64,000 nt of DNA from contig NZ_VOLO01000002.1 in NCBI RefSeq assembly GCF_007954365.1, positions 496,001-560,000 of the forward strand, given 5' to 3'. The notes under the pieces are model-generated. The model made no database searches, was not told the DNA's origin, and saw only the letters and a program-made list of their open reading frames with translations. The stretch comes from Frigoribacterium sp. ACAM 257. GTDB taxonomy: Bacteria > Actinomycetota > Actinomycetes > Actinomycetales > Microbacteriaceae. Both the position numbers and the translations under genes were made by a program. Positions within the stretch are counted from its first letter, which is position 1. Every line of letters begins with the position of its first letter. Shown piece after piece: positions 51,511 to 60,468 of the stretch.

Positions 51511-53250
51511 ATGGTCCCCGTCGCACCCTCCGTCGCAGCCTCCGCCGCCGAGAAGCCGTCCACCGCCGCGTTCCGCGCTGCCCGGGACGCGCTGTCGGCC
51601 CACGCCGGCGACCACGAGGCGGCGCGTGCGGCGTTCCGCTGGCCCGACGTCGGCGACTCCTTCAACTGGGCCCGCGACTGGTTCGACGCGATCGCGCAGG
51701 GCAACGACCGCGTCGCGCTCTGGATCGTCGACCAGGACGGCGCCGACCACCGGGTCACCTTCGACGAGATGCGGCGTCGCTCCGACCAGGTCGCCTCGTG
51801 GCTCGTCGAGCGCGGGGTCGCGAAGGGCGACCACGTCATGCTCATGCTCGGCAACCGCGTCGAGCTGTGGGAGGCGATGCTCGCGATCATGAAGATCGGT
51901 GCGGTCATCCTGCCCACCTCCGTCGTCCTCGCTCCCCGTGACCTCGCCGACCGGGTCGAGCGGGGGCTCGTCCGCCACGTCGTGGCCGCGGTCGCCGACG
52001 CTCCGAAGTTCGATCGTCTCGCCGAGGGCGTGGGACGCATCGTGGTCGGCGGGGAGCGCCCCGGGTGGGCGTCCTTCGACGACTCGCGCCGCGCCTCCGC
52101 GACGGCGCCCGTCGTCGACACGGCGACGAGCGACCCGTGCCTCGTCTACTTCACGTCGGGCACGACGAGCAAGCCGAAGATGGTCGTCCACACGCACGCG
52201 TCGTACCCGGTCGGGCACCTCACGACCACGTACTGGATCGGCGTGCGGCCGGGAGACGTGCACCTCACGATCTCGTCCCCGGGCTGGGGCAAGCACGCGT
52301 GGAGCCTGTTCTTCGCGCCGTGGACGGCCGAGGCCACCGTGTTCGTCCACGAGCAGGCGCGGTTCTCGGCCGCCGCCCTGCGCGAGCAGCTCGACCGAGC
52401 CGAGGTGACGTCGTTCTGCGCACCGCCGACCGTGTGGCGGATGCTGATCCAGTCGTCGCTCGGCGAGCGTCCCGGAGCGCTGCGCGAGGCGCTGTCGGCG
52501 GGGGAGCCGCTCAACCCCGAGGTCATCTCACGCGTGCAGCAGGCCTGGGGCCTCGACATCCGCGACGGCTACGGCCAGACCGAGACGACGGCGATCGTCG
52601 CGAACCCTCCCGGCTCGGTCGTCAAGGCCGGCTCGATGGGACACCCGTTGCCGGGCGTCGAGGTCGTGCTGGTCGACCCGGCGACGGGCGTGGTCGGCGA
52701 CGCAGGCGAGGTCTGCCTCGACCTGCGGGTGCGGCCGGTCAACCTGATGGCCGGCTACCTCGGCGACGAGGCGCGCACGGCGGCCGCCCAGCGCGACGGG
52801 CTGTTCCACACCGGCGACGTCGCGACCCGGGACGCCGACGGCATGATCACGTTCGTCGGCCGCACCGACGACGTCTTCAAGTCGTCCGACTACAAGGTGT
52901 CGCCGTTCGAGGTCGAGAGCGTGCTGATCGAGCACCCCGCGGTCGCCGAGTCGGCCGTCGTGCCGGCGCCCGACGACGTCCGGCTCGCCGTCGTCAAGGC
53001 GTACGTCACGCTCGCCGCCGGCTGGGAGCCGACGGCCGACACGGCCCGCACCGTGCTGGCCCACGCGCGCACGGGCCTGCCGGCGTACGAGCGCGTGCGA
53101 CGCCTCGAGTTCGTCGAGGAGCTGCCGAAGACCATCTCGGGCAAGATCCGCCGGGTCGAGCTGCGCGAGCGCGAGGAGGCGGCGGCCCGGCAGGGCGACC
53201 GTCTCGCCGCCGAGTGGCGCGACGCCGACTTCCCCGACCTGCGGGGCTGA
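51511..53250 (+). CDS. Acyl-CoA synthetase (AMP-forming), medium-chain type
   Basis: A 579-residue adenylate-forming enzyme that activates a carboxylic acid with ATP and joins it to CoA. Motifs: the phosphate loop YFTSGTTSKPKMVVHTH, GYGQTETTAIV, the FHTGDVATRDADGMITFVGRTDDVFKSSDYKVSPFEVES hinge, and the catalytic Lys in PKTISGKIRRVELR. It lines up best with the medium-chain acyl-CoA (ACSM-type) and acetyl-CoA synthetases; chain length is unknown. The ATG at 51511 is likely; an open stretch before it lacks homology and falls in the long palindrome. Ribosome site is poor (GGAGAC directly before ATG), so it may be leaderless. Confidence 0.92.
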   Translation: MVPVAPSVAASAAEKPSTAAFRAARDALSAHAGDHEAARAAFRWPDVGDSFNWARDWFDAIAQGNDRVALWIVDQDGADHRVTFDEMRRRSDQVASWLVERGVAKGDHVMLMLGNRVELWEAMLAIMKIGAVILPTSVVLAPRDLADRVERGLVRHVVAAVADAPKFDRLAEGVGRIVVGGERPGWASFDDSRRASATAPVVDTATSDPCLVYFTSGTTSKPKMVVHTHASYPVGHLTTTYWIGVRPGDVHLTISSPGWGKHAWSLFFAPWTAEATVFVHEQARFSAAALREQLDRAEVTSFCAPPTVWRMLIQSSLGERPGALREALSAGEPLNPEVISRVQQAWGLDIRDGYGQTETTAIVANPPGSVVKAGSMGHPLPGVEVVLVDPATGVVGDAGEVCLDLRVRPVNLMAGYLGDEARTAAAQRDGLFHTGDVATRDADGMITFVGRTDDVFKSSDYKVSPFEVESVLIEHPAVAESAVVPAPDDVRLAVVKAYVTLAAGWEPTADTARTVLAHARTGLPAYERVRRLEFVEELPKTISGKIRRVELREREEAAARQGDRLAAEWRDADFPDLRG

Positions 53251-53276
53251 CGCCGCGCCTCCTGCGGGTGTCTGCG

Positions 53277-53470
53277 CCTCCTCATTCAGGAACATCGCGC
53301 CTGATCCGCGCGGCGGGGGGACTCAGGTTCCTGATCGGTGCACGGTTCAGGAACGACCGAGCCGCGCCTCCTGCATGGTGCAAGGAGGCGCGACGGCGGT
53401 CGGGACGGATGTTCCTGAATGCCGGATCGCCGGCCCTGGATCAGGACCGATGTTCCTGAATGAGGAGGGG
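53277..53470. repeat. Dispersed palindromic intergenic element (family R), copy 3 (long form)
   Basis: The longest copy: it begins CCTCCTCATTCAGGAAC, core palindrome at 53329-53352 (TCCTGA and TTCAGGA around GTGCAC), then a second part with two more TTCCTGAAT units, ending GTTCCTGAATGAGGAGG. It starts 26 bp after the acyl-CoA synthetase stop. Its two ends are perfect inverted copies over CTCATTCAGGAAC. Confidence 0.78.
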
Positions 53471-53484
53471 ACAAGCCCGGGGCG

Positions 53485-53596
53485 GCGCTCGAGCAGGCTG
53501 GCGCTCGAGCAGGTCGGCGCTTGAGCAGGTCGGCGCTCGAGCAAGCTGGCGCTCGAGCAGGCTGGCGCTCGAGCAGGTCGGTGCTCGGCCGGGTCA
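53485..53596. repeat. Tandem array of a 16-bp unit
   Basis: Seven tandem copies of a 16-base unit (consensus GCGCTCGAGCAGGTCG): six good (53485-53580) and one degenerate (53581-53596) that reaches the nagB stop codon; an eighth partial unit (GCGCTCGAAGCGCT) is inside the last codons of nagB. Copies differ by one or two bases. Confidence 0.85.
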
Positions 53597-54382
53597 GCGC
53601 TCGAAGCGCTGCCAGGCCGGCTTGTTCGCGTAGGTGTAGCGGTAGTAGTCGGCGAGGGTGAGCAGCGCCGCCGCTTCCTCGTCGACGACGATCGTCGCGT
53701 GCTGGTGCAGCTGCAGCGCGCTCCCGGGACACATCGCCGAGAGCGGACCCTCGACCATGCCCGCCACGGCCGAGGCCTTCGACGAGCCCACGGCGACCAG
53801 CACCACCTCGTGGGCGTCGAGGATCGTGCCGAGACCCTGCGTCATGCAGTGCGTCGGCACCTGCGACGGATCGTCGAAGAAGCGCGCGTTGTCGGCGCGG
53901 GTCTGCGGCGCCAGCGTCTTGATCCGGGTGCGCGACGCGAACGACGACGTCGGCTCGTTGAAGCCGATGTGCCCGTTCGCCCCGATCCCGAGGATCTGGA
54001 TGTCGATCCCGCCTGCGGCCGCGATCGCCTCGTCGTACTCGACCGCGGCGGCCTCGATGTCGTCGGCGCGGCCGTCGGGCACCCGCACGCGGGCGGGGTC
54101 CATGCCGAGCGGCACGACGACGTCGCGCCGGATCACCGACGCGTAGCTCTCGGGGTGCTCGAGCGGGATGCCGACGTACTCGTCCAGGGCGAAGCCGGAG
54201 GTGCGCGAGAAGTCGAGCTCACCCGCCTGCACCCGGCCCGCCAGCGACGCGTAGATCCCGGTGGGGGAGGAGCCGGTCGCCAGGCCGAGCACCGCCTCGG
54301 GCTCGCGCTCGACGACGGACGCGATCTTCAGTGCGGCGACGCGGCCCGCCTCGGCGGCGTCGCGGACGATGACGATCTCCAC
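53594..54382 (-). CDS. nagB: Glucosamine-6-phosphate deaminase
   Basis: A 262-residue deaminase/isomerase turning glucosamine 6-phosphate into fructose 6-phosphate and ammonia. It has LGLATGSSPTGIYASL, FALDEYVGIPLEHPESY, GIGANGHIGFNEPTSSF with the catalytic Asp/His residues, and VVDEEAAALLTLADYYRYTY. The GTG start lies 3 nt after the EIIC stop, so the two are one operon. The last codons contain a decayed unit of the adjacent 16-bp array, so the C-terminus QRFER may have been shaped by it. Length is normal. Confidence 0.97.
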   Translation of the reverse strand: MEIVIVRDAAEAGRVAALKIASVVEREPEAVLGLATGSSPTGIYASLAGRVQAGELDFSRTSGFALDEYVGIPLEHPESYASVIRRDVVVPLGMDPARVRVPDGRADDIEAAAVEYDEAIAAAGGIDIQILGIGANGHIGFNEPTSSFASRTRIKTLAPQTRADNARFFDDPSQVPTHCMTQGLGTILDAHEVVLVAVGSSKASAVAGMVEGPLSAMCPGSALQLHQHATIVVDEEAAALLTLADYYRYTYANKPAWQRFER

Positions 54383-54385
54383 GCG

Positions 54386-55642
<1,257 letters not shown>

Positions 55643-55749
55643 CTGAGGTCCTCTCATCGTGCGCAGAGTCGTGCGGCAGGTGCCGCTGCCGCGACTCGAC
55701 GTCGGTGCAGGCGGGGCCCTGGGGCAGGAGGTGCGGGTCGGCCGGTCCT

Positions 55750-55763
55750 GTCCGGTCATGACC
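55750..55763. promoter_or_regulatory. GntR operator candidate upstream of the PTS genes
   Basis: GTCCGGTCATGACC, with the palindrome GGTCATGACC, is identical to 57421-57434 in front of gntR. It lies just downstream of the minus-strand -10 box at 55774-55779, where a bound repressor would block transcription of nagE-nagB. The motif is like DasR/NagR boxes (TGGTCTAGACCA type). Confidence 0.75.
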
Positions 55764-55773
55764 AGTGAGTGGT

Positions 55774-55802
55774 AGTTTCCTCAGACCCGCCGGTGGTGTC
55801 AA
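55774..55802 (-). promoter_or_regulatory. Promoter of nagE-nagB
   Basis: On the minus strand TTGACA (55802-55797) and GAAACT (55779-55774) are 17 bp apart, upstream of nagE. The leader is about 125 nt and contains the operator at 55750. Confidence 0.55.
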
Positions 55803-55880
55803 CTAGGAGGCGCACCCGGTGTCGGGACGTCCCGCCCGGACGACCAGCACCACGAGCCCCACGACGAAGGAGAACAGCTC

Positions 55881-56114
55881 ATGTCGAAAGCACAGGCCAT
55901 GATCGACGGACTCGGCGGCGCCGACAACATCGAGGAGATCGAGGGGTGCATCACGCGCCTCCGCACCGACGTGAAGGACCTCTCCCTCGTCGACGACAAG
56001 GCCCTCAAGGCCGCGGGCGCCACGGCGGTCGTCCGTGCCGGCGGCAGCGTCCAGGTGATCGTCGGCACGATCGCCGACTCGCTCGCCGAGGACATCAACG
56101 ACCTGCTCCCGTGA
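55881..56114 (+). CDS. PTS glucose/GlcNAc-family EIIB
   Basis: A 77-residue EIIB domain protein: ADNIEEIEGCITRLRTDVKDL holds the phosphorylated cysteine (CITRLR), and RAGGSVQVIVGTIADSLAEDI completes the fold. It passes phosphate from EIIA to the sugar bound by EIIC. AAGGAG precedes the ATG. It is divergent from nagE across 238 bp and overlaps EIIA by GTGA. Confidence 0.95.
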   Translation: MSKAQAMIDGLGGADNIEEIEGCITRLRTDVKDLSLVDDKALKAAGATAVVRAGGSVQVIVGTIADSLAEDINDLLP

Positions 56115-56572
56115 CCGCCGCCGTCGCCCCCGTCACGGGTCGGGTCGTCTCGCTCGCGGACGTGCCCGACGCGGTGTTCGCCGGCCAGCTCGTGGGAGCG
56201 GGCGTGGCGATCGAGCCCAGCGCGCCTCCTGCGGGCAGCCGCCTCGTCGACGTCGTCTCGCCGGTCGACGGCGAGATCGTCAAGCTGCACCCGCACGCCT
56301 TCGCGGTCGTGCACGAGTCCGGCACGGGTCTGCTCGTGCACGTCGGCATCGACACGGTCAAGCTCGGCGGCGAGGGCTTCGAGCTCGCCGTCGCCGAGGG
56401 CGCGACGGTCTCGGCCGGCGACGTCGTCGTCCGTTTCGACCCCTCGGTCGTCGCGGCGGCGGGCTACTCGGCGGTCTGCCCCGTCGTCGTGCTCGACAGC
56501 GCGCCCGACAGCGTGCCCCAGGAATCGGTGGGCACCGACGTGGAGGCGCGGTCGCCGCTCTTCACGTTCTGA
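56111..56572 (+). CDS. PTS glucose-family EIIA
   Basis: A 153-residue EIIA of the glucose (Crr) family: APVTGRVVSLADVPDAVFAGQLVGAGVAIEPS, VVSPVDGEIVKLHPHAFAVVHESGTGLLVHVGIDTVKLGGEGF with the two active-site histidines, then GATVSAGDVVVRFDP. It receives phosphate from HPr. Translation is coupled to EIIB by a GTGA overlap. A C-terminal extension of about 15 residues (ESVGTDVEARSPLFTF) is seen. Confidence 0.95.
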   Translation: MTAAVAPVTGRVVSLADVPDAVFAGQLVGAGVAIEPSAPPAGSRLVDVVSPVDGEIVKLHPHAFAVVHESGTGLLVHVGIDTVKLGGEGFELAVAEGATVSAGDVVVRFDPSVVAAAGYSAVCPVVVLDSAPDSVPQESVGTDVEARSPLFTF

Positions 56573-56611
56573 GCCCGCGTCGCCCAGGTCCGGGCCCGCG
56601 TCGCACGGGAC

Positions 56612-57364
56612 TCAGGCGTCCTCGGGCTCGTCCGTCGACGTCACCTGCATCGTGAGGCGGTACCGGTCGGACCGGTACCAGCTCTCGGACCGCTCGATCG
56701 GGTCGTCGCGCGAGAACGACACCCGCTCGAAGTGCAGCACGGGGGCGCCGTCCGGCGTCCCCAGCAGGGTGGCGATGTCGACCGGGGCCTCTCGGGCGGC
56801 GACCGTCTGGGTGGCCCGGGTGACCGGCTGGTCGTACTCGTCGGCGAGCAGGCGGTAGAGCGAGAGGCTCAGGTCGCGGTCGAGGAGCCCCGGGAGCCGG
56901 GCGGACGGGTACCAGGCGTCGTCGATGCTGACCGGCTCGCCGTCGGCGAGGCGCAGCCGCTTGACGTGCAGCGCGGTCTCGCCCGGGCCGAGGTCGAGGG
57001 CCGCCGCGGTCTCGGGAGCAGGGACGCACTCGTCGCGCACGAGCACGACGGTGCTCGGACGGTGGCCGAGCGACGTCATCTCGCTCGTGAACGAGTTGAG
57101 GCGCAGGGTCGACTGCACCGCGCGGTGGGCCACGAAGGTGCCCTTGCCGCGGACCCGGGTCAGCCACCCCTCCGAGACGAGCTGCCCGACCGCCTGGCGC
57201 ACCGTGATGCGGCTCACTCCGTGGTCGACCATGAGCTGACGCTCGCTCGGGACGGCCGCGCCGGCCGGCAGCTCGTCGGCCGCCAGGCGCTGCAGGATCA
57301 TGCGGAGCTGCTCGTGCTTGGGCACGGCACCGTCGGTGATCCGCTGCCCCGTCGCCCGTGCCAT
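56612..57364 (-). CDS. GntR/HutC family regulator (DasR/NagR-like)
   Basis: A 250-residue regulator. The N-terminal winged helix (PKHEQLRMILQRLAADELPAGAAVPSERQLMVDHGVSRITVRQAVGQLVSEGWLTRVRGKGTFVA) is typical GntR, and the C-terminal UTRA domain (LHVKRLRLADGEPVSIDDAWYP to SESWYRSDRYRL) binds a small ligand, probably glucosamine- or GlcNAc-6-phosphate. I chose ATG 57364 with GAGGGGG upstream; another ATG at 57430 lies within its own operator. The identical box in front of nagE and gntR suggests autoregulation and repression of the PTS genes. Confidence 0.9.
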   Translation of the reverse strand: MARATGQRITDGAVPKHEQLRMILQRLAADELPAGAAVPSERQLMVDHGVSRITVRQAVGQLVSEGWLTRVRGKGTFVAHRAVQSTLRLNSFTSEMTSLGHRPSTVVLVRDECVPAPETAAALDLGPGETALHVKRLRLADGEPVSIDDAWYPSARLPGLLDRDLSLSLYRLLADEYDQPVTRATQTVAAREAPVDIATLLGTPDGAPVLHFERVSFSRDDPIERSESWYRSDRYRLTMQVTSTDEPEDA

Positions 57365-57420
57365 CGCGTGCCCCCTCGGCTGTCCTCGGCTGTCGTCGTC
57401 GGGCCGGAGGCGGTGGTCCC

Positions 57421-57434
57421 GTCCGGTCATGACC
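57421..57434. promoter_or_regulatory. GntR operator candidate in front of gntR
   Basis: GTCCGGTCATGACC, identical to the box at 55750-55763, lies about 57 nt upstream of the gntR start and 16 nt downstream of TAGTCT (57456-57451, minus strand), a likely -10 box. Same order (promoter, then box) as before nagE. Confidence 0.75.
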
Positions 57435-57560
57435 TATCTGTCCGCACCTCAGACTACGCACCCTCGCCCCGTCGGCGCTGGCCCACGACCGGGGCGCGGC
57501 CCCTGGTGCGACGGGCGACCCTGGCCTACACTCGTCGGGACCCGTGGAGCGAGGAGGACC

Positions 57561-57599
57561 GTGATCGACAGCCCCGGCCCCTTCGTGACGGCCCTGTGA
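57561..57599 (+). CDS. 12-codon ORF coupled to the M23 peptidase start
   Basis: GAGGAGGACC stands directly before a GTG that begins a 12-residue ORF (VIDSPGPFVTAL). Its TGA overlaps the GTG of the peptidase at 57596. It may serve to bring ribosomes to a start without its own ribosome site. Could be chance. Confidence 0.35.
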   Translation: MIDSPGPFVTAL

Positions 57600-58690
57600 G
57601 CGCGTCCGACGGCATCTCCGTCGAGCCTGCTGCTCCGCTGACCCGGCGCGAGGCGCTGGCGCGAGAGCGCGCGGCGCTCGCCGCAGCATCCGGTCCGGCC
57701 GTCGCCCCGGCCCCGACTCGTGCTCCTGCCGCCGCGGCGGCACCTGCTGCCGCACCTGCACCTGCACCTGCACGTGCGCTCGCACCCGCACCCGCTGGGT
57801 CACGACGCACGGTCGTGGCGGTGCGTCCCCGTCGCGTGCCGGTCTCGGCCGTGCCGACCCGCGCCTCCTCGTCCGCCCGGGCGTCGTCGACGCCACCCGT
57901 CGCCCGCGCGACCATGTCGAAGGCCGCTCGTCGGCTCCGCGCCGCCGCGGTGCCCGCCGTCGCGTTCCTCGCGAGCGGGCTGTTCTTCTCGTCGAACGTC
58001 ACGCCGGCGACCGCGAGCGACCTCGGCGGATCCGTGGTGCAGACCTCGGCCGCGGCGCCCGTCCCCGGCCAGACGCTCGCCGCGTCGCTCGTGGTGCTCA
58101 CCGTCTCGGAGCGCGACGCGTTCGTCGTCAAGGACGCGCCGCCTCCGCCGCCCCCGCCCCCGGTCGTCGTGCCCACGCCAGAGGCCGGCACGTCGAACGC
58201 GAAGTCGACCCGCACCGGGGGCGTCGCCTCGGGTGCAGGCACCATCGTCAACTCGGGCACGGGCGACATCCGCTGGCCCTTCCCCGGCACGGTCGTGCTC
58301 AGCTCGGGCTTCGGCCCGCGTGCGGCGCCCTGTGCCGCGTGCTCGAGCATGCACATGGGCCTCGACATGACCCCGGGAAGCGGAACGCCGATCGGCGCGG
58401 TCGCGGCCGGCACTGTCCGCACGTCGGGCCTGCACGCGCAGTTCGGCCAGTACGCCGTGATCGACCACGTCATCGACGGCCAGAAGATCAGCACCCTCTA
58501 CGCGCACATGGTCGTGGGCTCGAGCCCCCTGGTCGTCGGCCAGCAGGTCGCCGTCGGCGAGCTCGTCGGCCTCGTCGGCCGCAGCGGCGTGGCCACCGGC
58601 GCGCACCTGCACTTCGAGGTGCTGATCGGCGGCTCGACCCAGGTCGACCCGCGCGCCTGGCTCGACGCGAACTCCGGCCGCACGCTCTAG
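57596..58690 (+). CDS. M23 family peptidoglycan endopeptidase, membrane-anchored
   Basis: A 364-residue protein with a cytoplasmic tail of about 105 residues rich in Ala and Pro, a hydrophobic signal anchor (AAAVPAVAFLASGLFFSSN), a linker with eight prolines (PPPPPPPP) and the LytM/M23 domain: WPFPGTVVLSSGFGPR, zinc ligands in MHMGLDM, the YAHM loop and GAHLHFEVLIGG. The motifs are complete, so it should cut peptide cross-links in the wall. An inner ATG (57914) just before the anchor would remove the tail. A 12-codon ORF with a good ribosome site overlaps the start. Confidence 0.88.
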   Translation: MSASDGISVEPAAPLTRREALARERAALAAASGPAVAPAPTRAPAAAAAPAAAPAPAPARALAPAPAGSRRTVVAVRPRRVPVSAVPTRASSSARASSTPPVARATMSKAARRLRAAAVPAVAFLASGLFFSSNVTPATASDLGGSVVQTSAAAPVPGQTLAASLVVLTVSERDAFVVKDAPPPPPPPPVVVPTPEAGTSNAKSTRTGGVASGAGTIVNSGTGDIRWPFPGTVVLSSGFGPRAAPCAACSSMHMGLDMTPGSGTPIGAVAAGTVRTSGLHAQFGQYAVIDHVIDGQKISTLYAHMVVGSSPLVVGQQVAVGELVGLVGRSGVATGAHLHFEVLIGGSTQVDPRAWLDANSGRTL

Positions 58691-58713
58691 CCGCCCCACC
58701 CTGCGTTTGGGTC

Positions 58714-58820
58714 TCTCCTCATTCAGGAAGATGAGTCCTGAGTTCGCACGACGCAGGAGGCGCGGTCCTGAACCGTGCACAGTTCAGGAACTCAGACGCG
58801 TCGTCTCCTGAACTGCACGG
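58714..58820. repeat. Dispersed palindromic intergenic element (family R), copy 4
   Basis: It starts CTCTCCTCATTCAGGAAG, core palindrome at 58766-58789 (arms TCCTGAAC and GTTCAGGA around GTGCAC), and ends with TCTCCTGAACTGCACGG, a less conserved right end. It lies 23 bp after the M23 gene and just before the end of the convergent nagA gene. Confidence 0.75.
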
Positions 58821-58830
58821 ACGCGGTACG

Positions 58831-60042
58831 TCAGCGACCGTCCGTCAGCTCGCGTCCCGCGGCCCACACGCGCGACACGTGCCAGTCGTCCGTCCACGCG
58901 ACCGCGTCGGCGACGTAGCCGGGAGCGAGCAGGCCGATCCGTTCCTCCTCGCCGATCGCCTTCGCGGGGACGGTCGTCAACGCCTCCACGGCGCACGTCG
59001 GCGACTGCTGGGCCCCGGTCAGCGCGAGGCGCAGGGCGGCGTCCTGCGTCAGGGTCGACCCGGCGATGGTGTCGGTTCCGGCGAGCACGGCGACGCCGTC
59101 GCTCACGGTGACGGCGAGCTCGCCGAGCAGGTAGTCGCCGTCGGCCGAGCCCGCGGCGGACATCGCGTCCGTGATCAGCGCGACGCGGCCGGGGGCGGAC
59201 GCGAACACCATGCGGACGACCTCCGGGTGCACGTGCACGCCGTCGAGGATCAGCTCGATCGTGACGCGCTCGTCGCTGACGGCCGCGACCACCGGGCCGG
59301 GCTCGCGGTGTCCGATGCCGGCGATCGCGTTGAATGCGTGGGTCATCATCGTCGCGCCACGGTCGAAGGCGGCGACCGCGAGGTCGTGGTCGGCGTCGGT
59401 GTGGCCCACGGCGACGACGGCCCCGGCGGCGACGATCCGCTCGACGGCGTCGAGCCCGCCGGGAAGCTCGGGCGCGAGCGTGACCTGGCGGACGACGCCG
59501 GGCACGGCTCCGAGCAGGGCGTCGACGTTCTCGGGGGAGGGGACAGCGAGGTGCTGCTCGGCGTGCGCGCCCTTGCGGTGCGGCGCGAGGAACGGCCCCT
59601 CGAGGTGGGCGCCCAGCACGAGCGGGTCACGACGTCGCAGCTCGGCGATGGTCTCGAGCGAGCCCCGGAGGCGGTCGATCGGGTTCGCGACGAGGCTCAC
59701 CAGCGAGCGGGTCGTCCCGTGCGAGCGGTGCAGGGCCAGGCCGCGCTCGATCTCGTCGGCGCCTCCGTCGTGGCTGGCGCCTCCTCCTCCGTGCGTGTGC
59801 AGGTCGACGAGGCCCGGGGTGAGGCGGGCGCCGTCGAGGTCGACCACGACGTCGGCGACCGGCAGCGCGCCTCCCAGTCCGTCCCGGCCGTCCCGGTGCC
59901 GACCCGGGGCCTCGAGCGGGAAGGCCTGCTCGGCCGTGCTGCCGGTCGCGACGATGGTGTCGCCGTCGACGAGCATCCAGAAGCCCTCGGTCTCGCCCGT
60001 GGCGTCGACCGCGTGCGCGTTCGTGAAGAGGGTGGTGCTCAT
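58831..60042 (-). CDS. nagA: N-acetylglucosamine-6-phosphate deacetylase
   Basis: A 403-residue amidohydrolase turning GlcNAc-6-phosphate to glucosamine 6-phosphate, the step before NagB. It has LTPGLVDLHTHGGGGASHDGG with metal ligands, LGAHLEGPFLAPHRKGAHAEQHL, VAVGHTDADHD, THAFNAIAGIGHREPG, IELILDGVHVHPEVV, LITDAMSAAGSADG and AGSTLTQDAALRLAL. GGGAGGACC leads to the ATG, which overlaps the stop of the DUF2568 gene (ATGA). An upstream open stretch is not part of the protein. It lacks the operator found at the PTS genes. Confidence 0.96.
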   Translation of the reverse strand: MSTTLFTNAHAVDATGETEGFWMLVDGDTIVATGSTAEQAFPLEAPGRHRDGRDGLGGALPVADVVVDLDGARLTPGLVDLHTHGGGGASHDGGADEIERGLALHRSHGTTRSLVSLVANPIDRLRGSLETIAELRRRDPLVLGAHLEGPFLAPHRKGAHAEQHLAVPSPENVDALLGAVPGVVRQVTLAPELPGGLDAVERIVAAGAVVAVGHTDADHDLAVAAFDRGATMMTHAFNAIAGIGHREPGPVVAAVSDERVTIELILDGVHVHPEVVRMVFASAPGRVALITDAMSAAGSADGDYLLGELAVTVSDGVAVLAGTDTIAGSTLTQDAALRLALTGAQQSPTCAVEALTTVPAKAIGEEERIGLLAPGYVADAVAWTDDWHVSRVWAAGRELTDGR

Positions 60043-60425
60043 GCGCGGTCCTCCCGGCGGGCGGCGACGACGCCGGTGACGGCGGCGACCAGGGCGAAGG
60101 CGACCGCGACGACCGGGTGCCCGAGCTGGGCCCAGGCGATCGCAGCCGCGCCCATCACGGCGATCTCGACGAGGCTGCGGCCGACCCGGTCGGTCGGCAC
60201 CACGGCCCGCGGCGAGCGGAACAGGGCCCAGACGACGACGGCGAAGCCGGGCGCCCCGAGCATGAACGCGAGGGCCGGCCACGGCCAGGCCCACGCCAGG
60301 TAGCCCCACAGTGCGAGGGAGAAGAGGGCGAAGAGCTCGACCGCGAAGCGGAGCAGGTCGAAGGGGGCAGGGCGGCGAGCCGCGGGCGGACGGTGGTCGG
60401 CTGTCGCGGCGTCGGTCGGGGTCAC
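60039..60425 (-). CDS. DUF2568 (YrdB) family membrane protein
   Basis: A 128-residue protein with four helices (LRFAVELFALFSLALWGYLAW, ALAFMLGAPGFAVVVWALF, LVEIAVMGAAAIAWAQLG and VAVAFALVAAVTGVVAA). FRSPRAV after helix 2 and the four-helix size agree with the YrdB/DUF2568 family, of unknown function. GTG start is 6 nt after a TACGCT -10 box (leaderless). It is followed by nagA with ATGA overlap, so nagA may be transcribed from this promoter. Confidence 0.85.
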   Translation of the reverse strand: MTPTDAATADHRPPAARRPAPFDLLRFAVELFALFSLALWGYLAWAWPWPALAFMLGAPGFAVVVWALFRSPRAVVPTDRVGRSLVEIAVMGAAAIAWAQLGHPVVAVAFALVAAVTGVVAARREDRA

Positions 60426-60431
60426 GGTGCC

Positions 60432-60437
60432 AGCGTA
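60432..60437 (-). promoter_or_regulatory. -10 box (TACGCT) for leaderless DUF2568-nagA mRNA
   Basis: TACGCT on the minus strand ends 6 nt before the GTG at 60425, with no ribosome binding site between. Confidence 0.5.
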
Positions 60438-60468
60438 CGACCGTGTGCCAGGAGCGCGGTGCGGCGGG

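Noticed and set aside
53485-53596. CRISPR array
   Set aside because: The 16-bp units are directly adjacent without spacers, and there are no cas genes in the window.
56573-56611. Terminator between EIIA and gntR
   Set aside because: The gap of 39 bp shows a direct repeat (GCCCGCGTCGC) but no inverted repeat of useful length.
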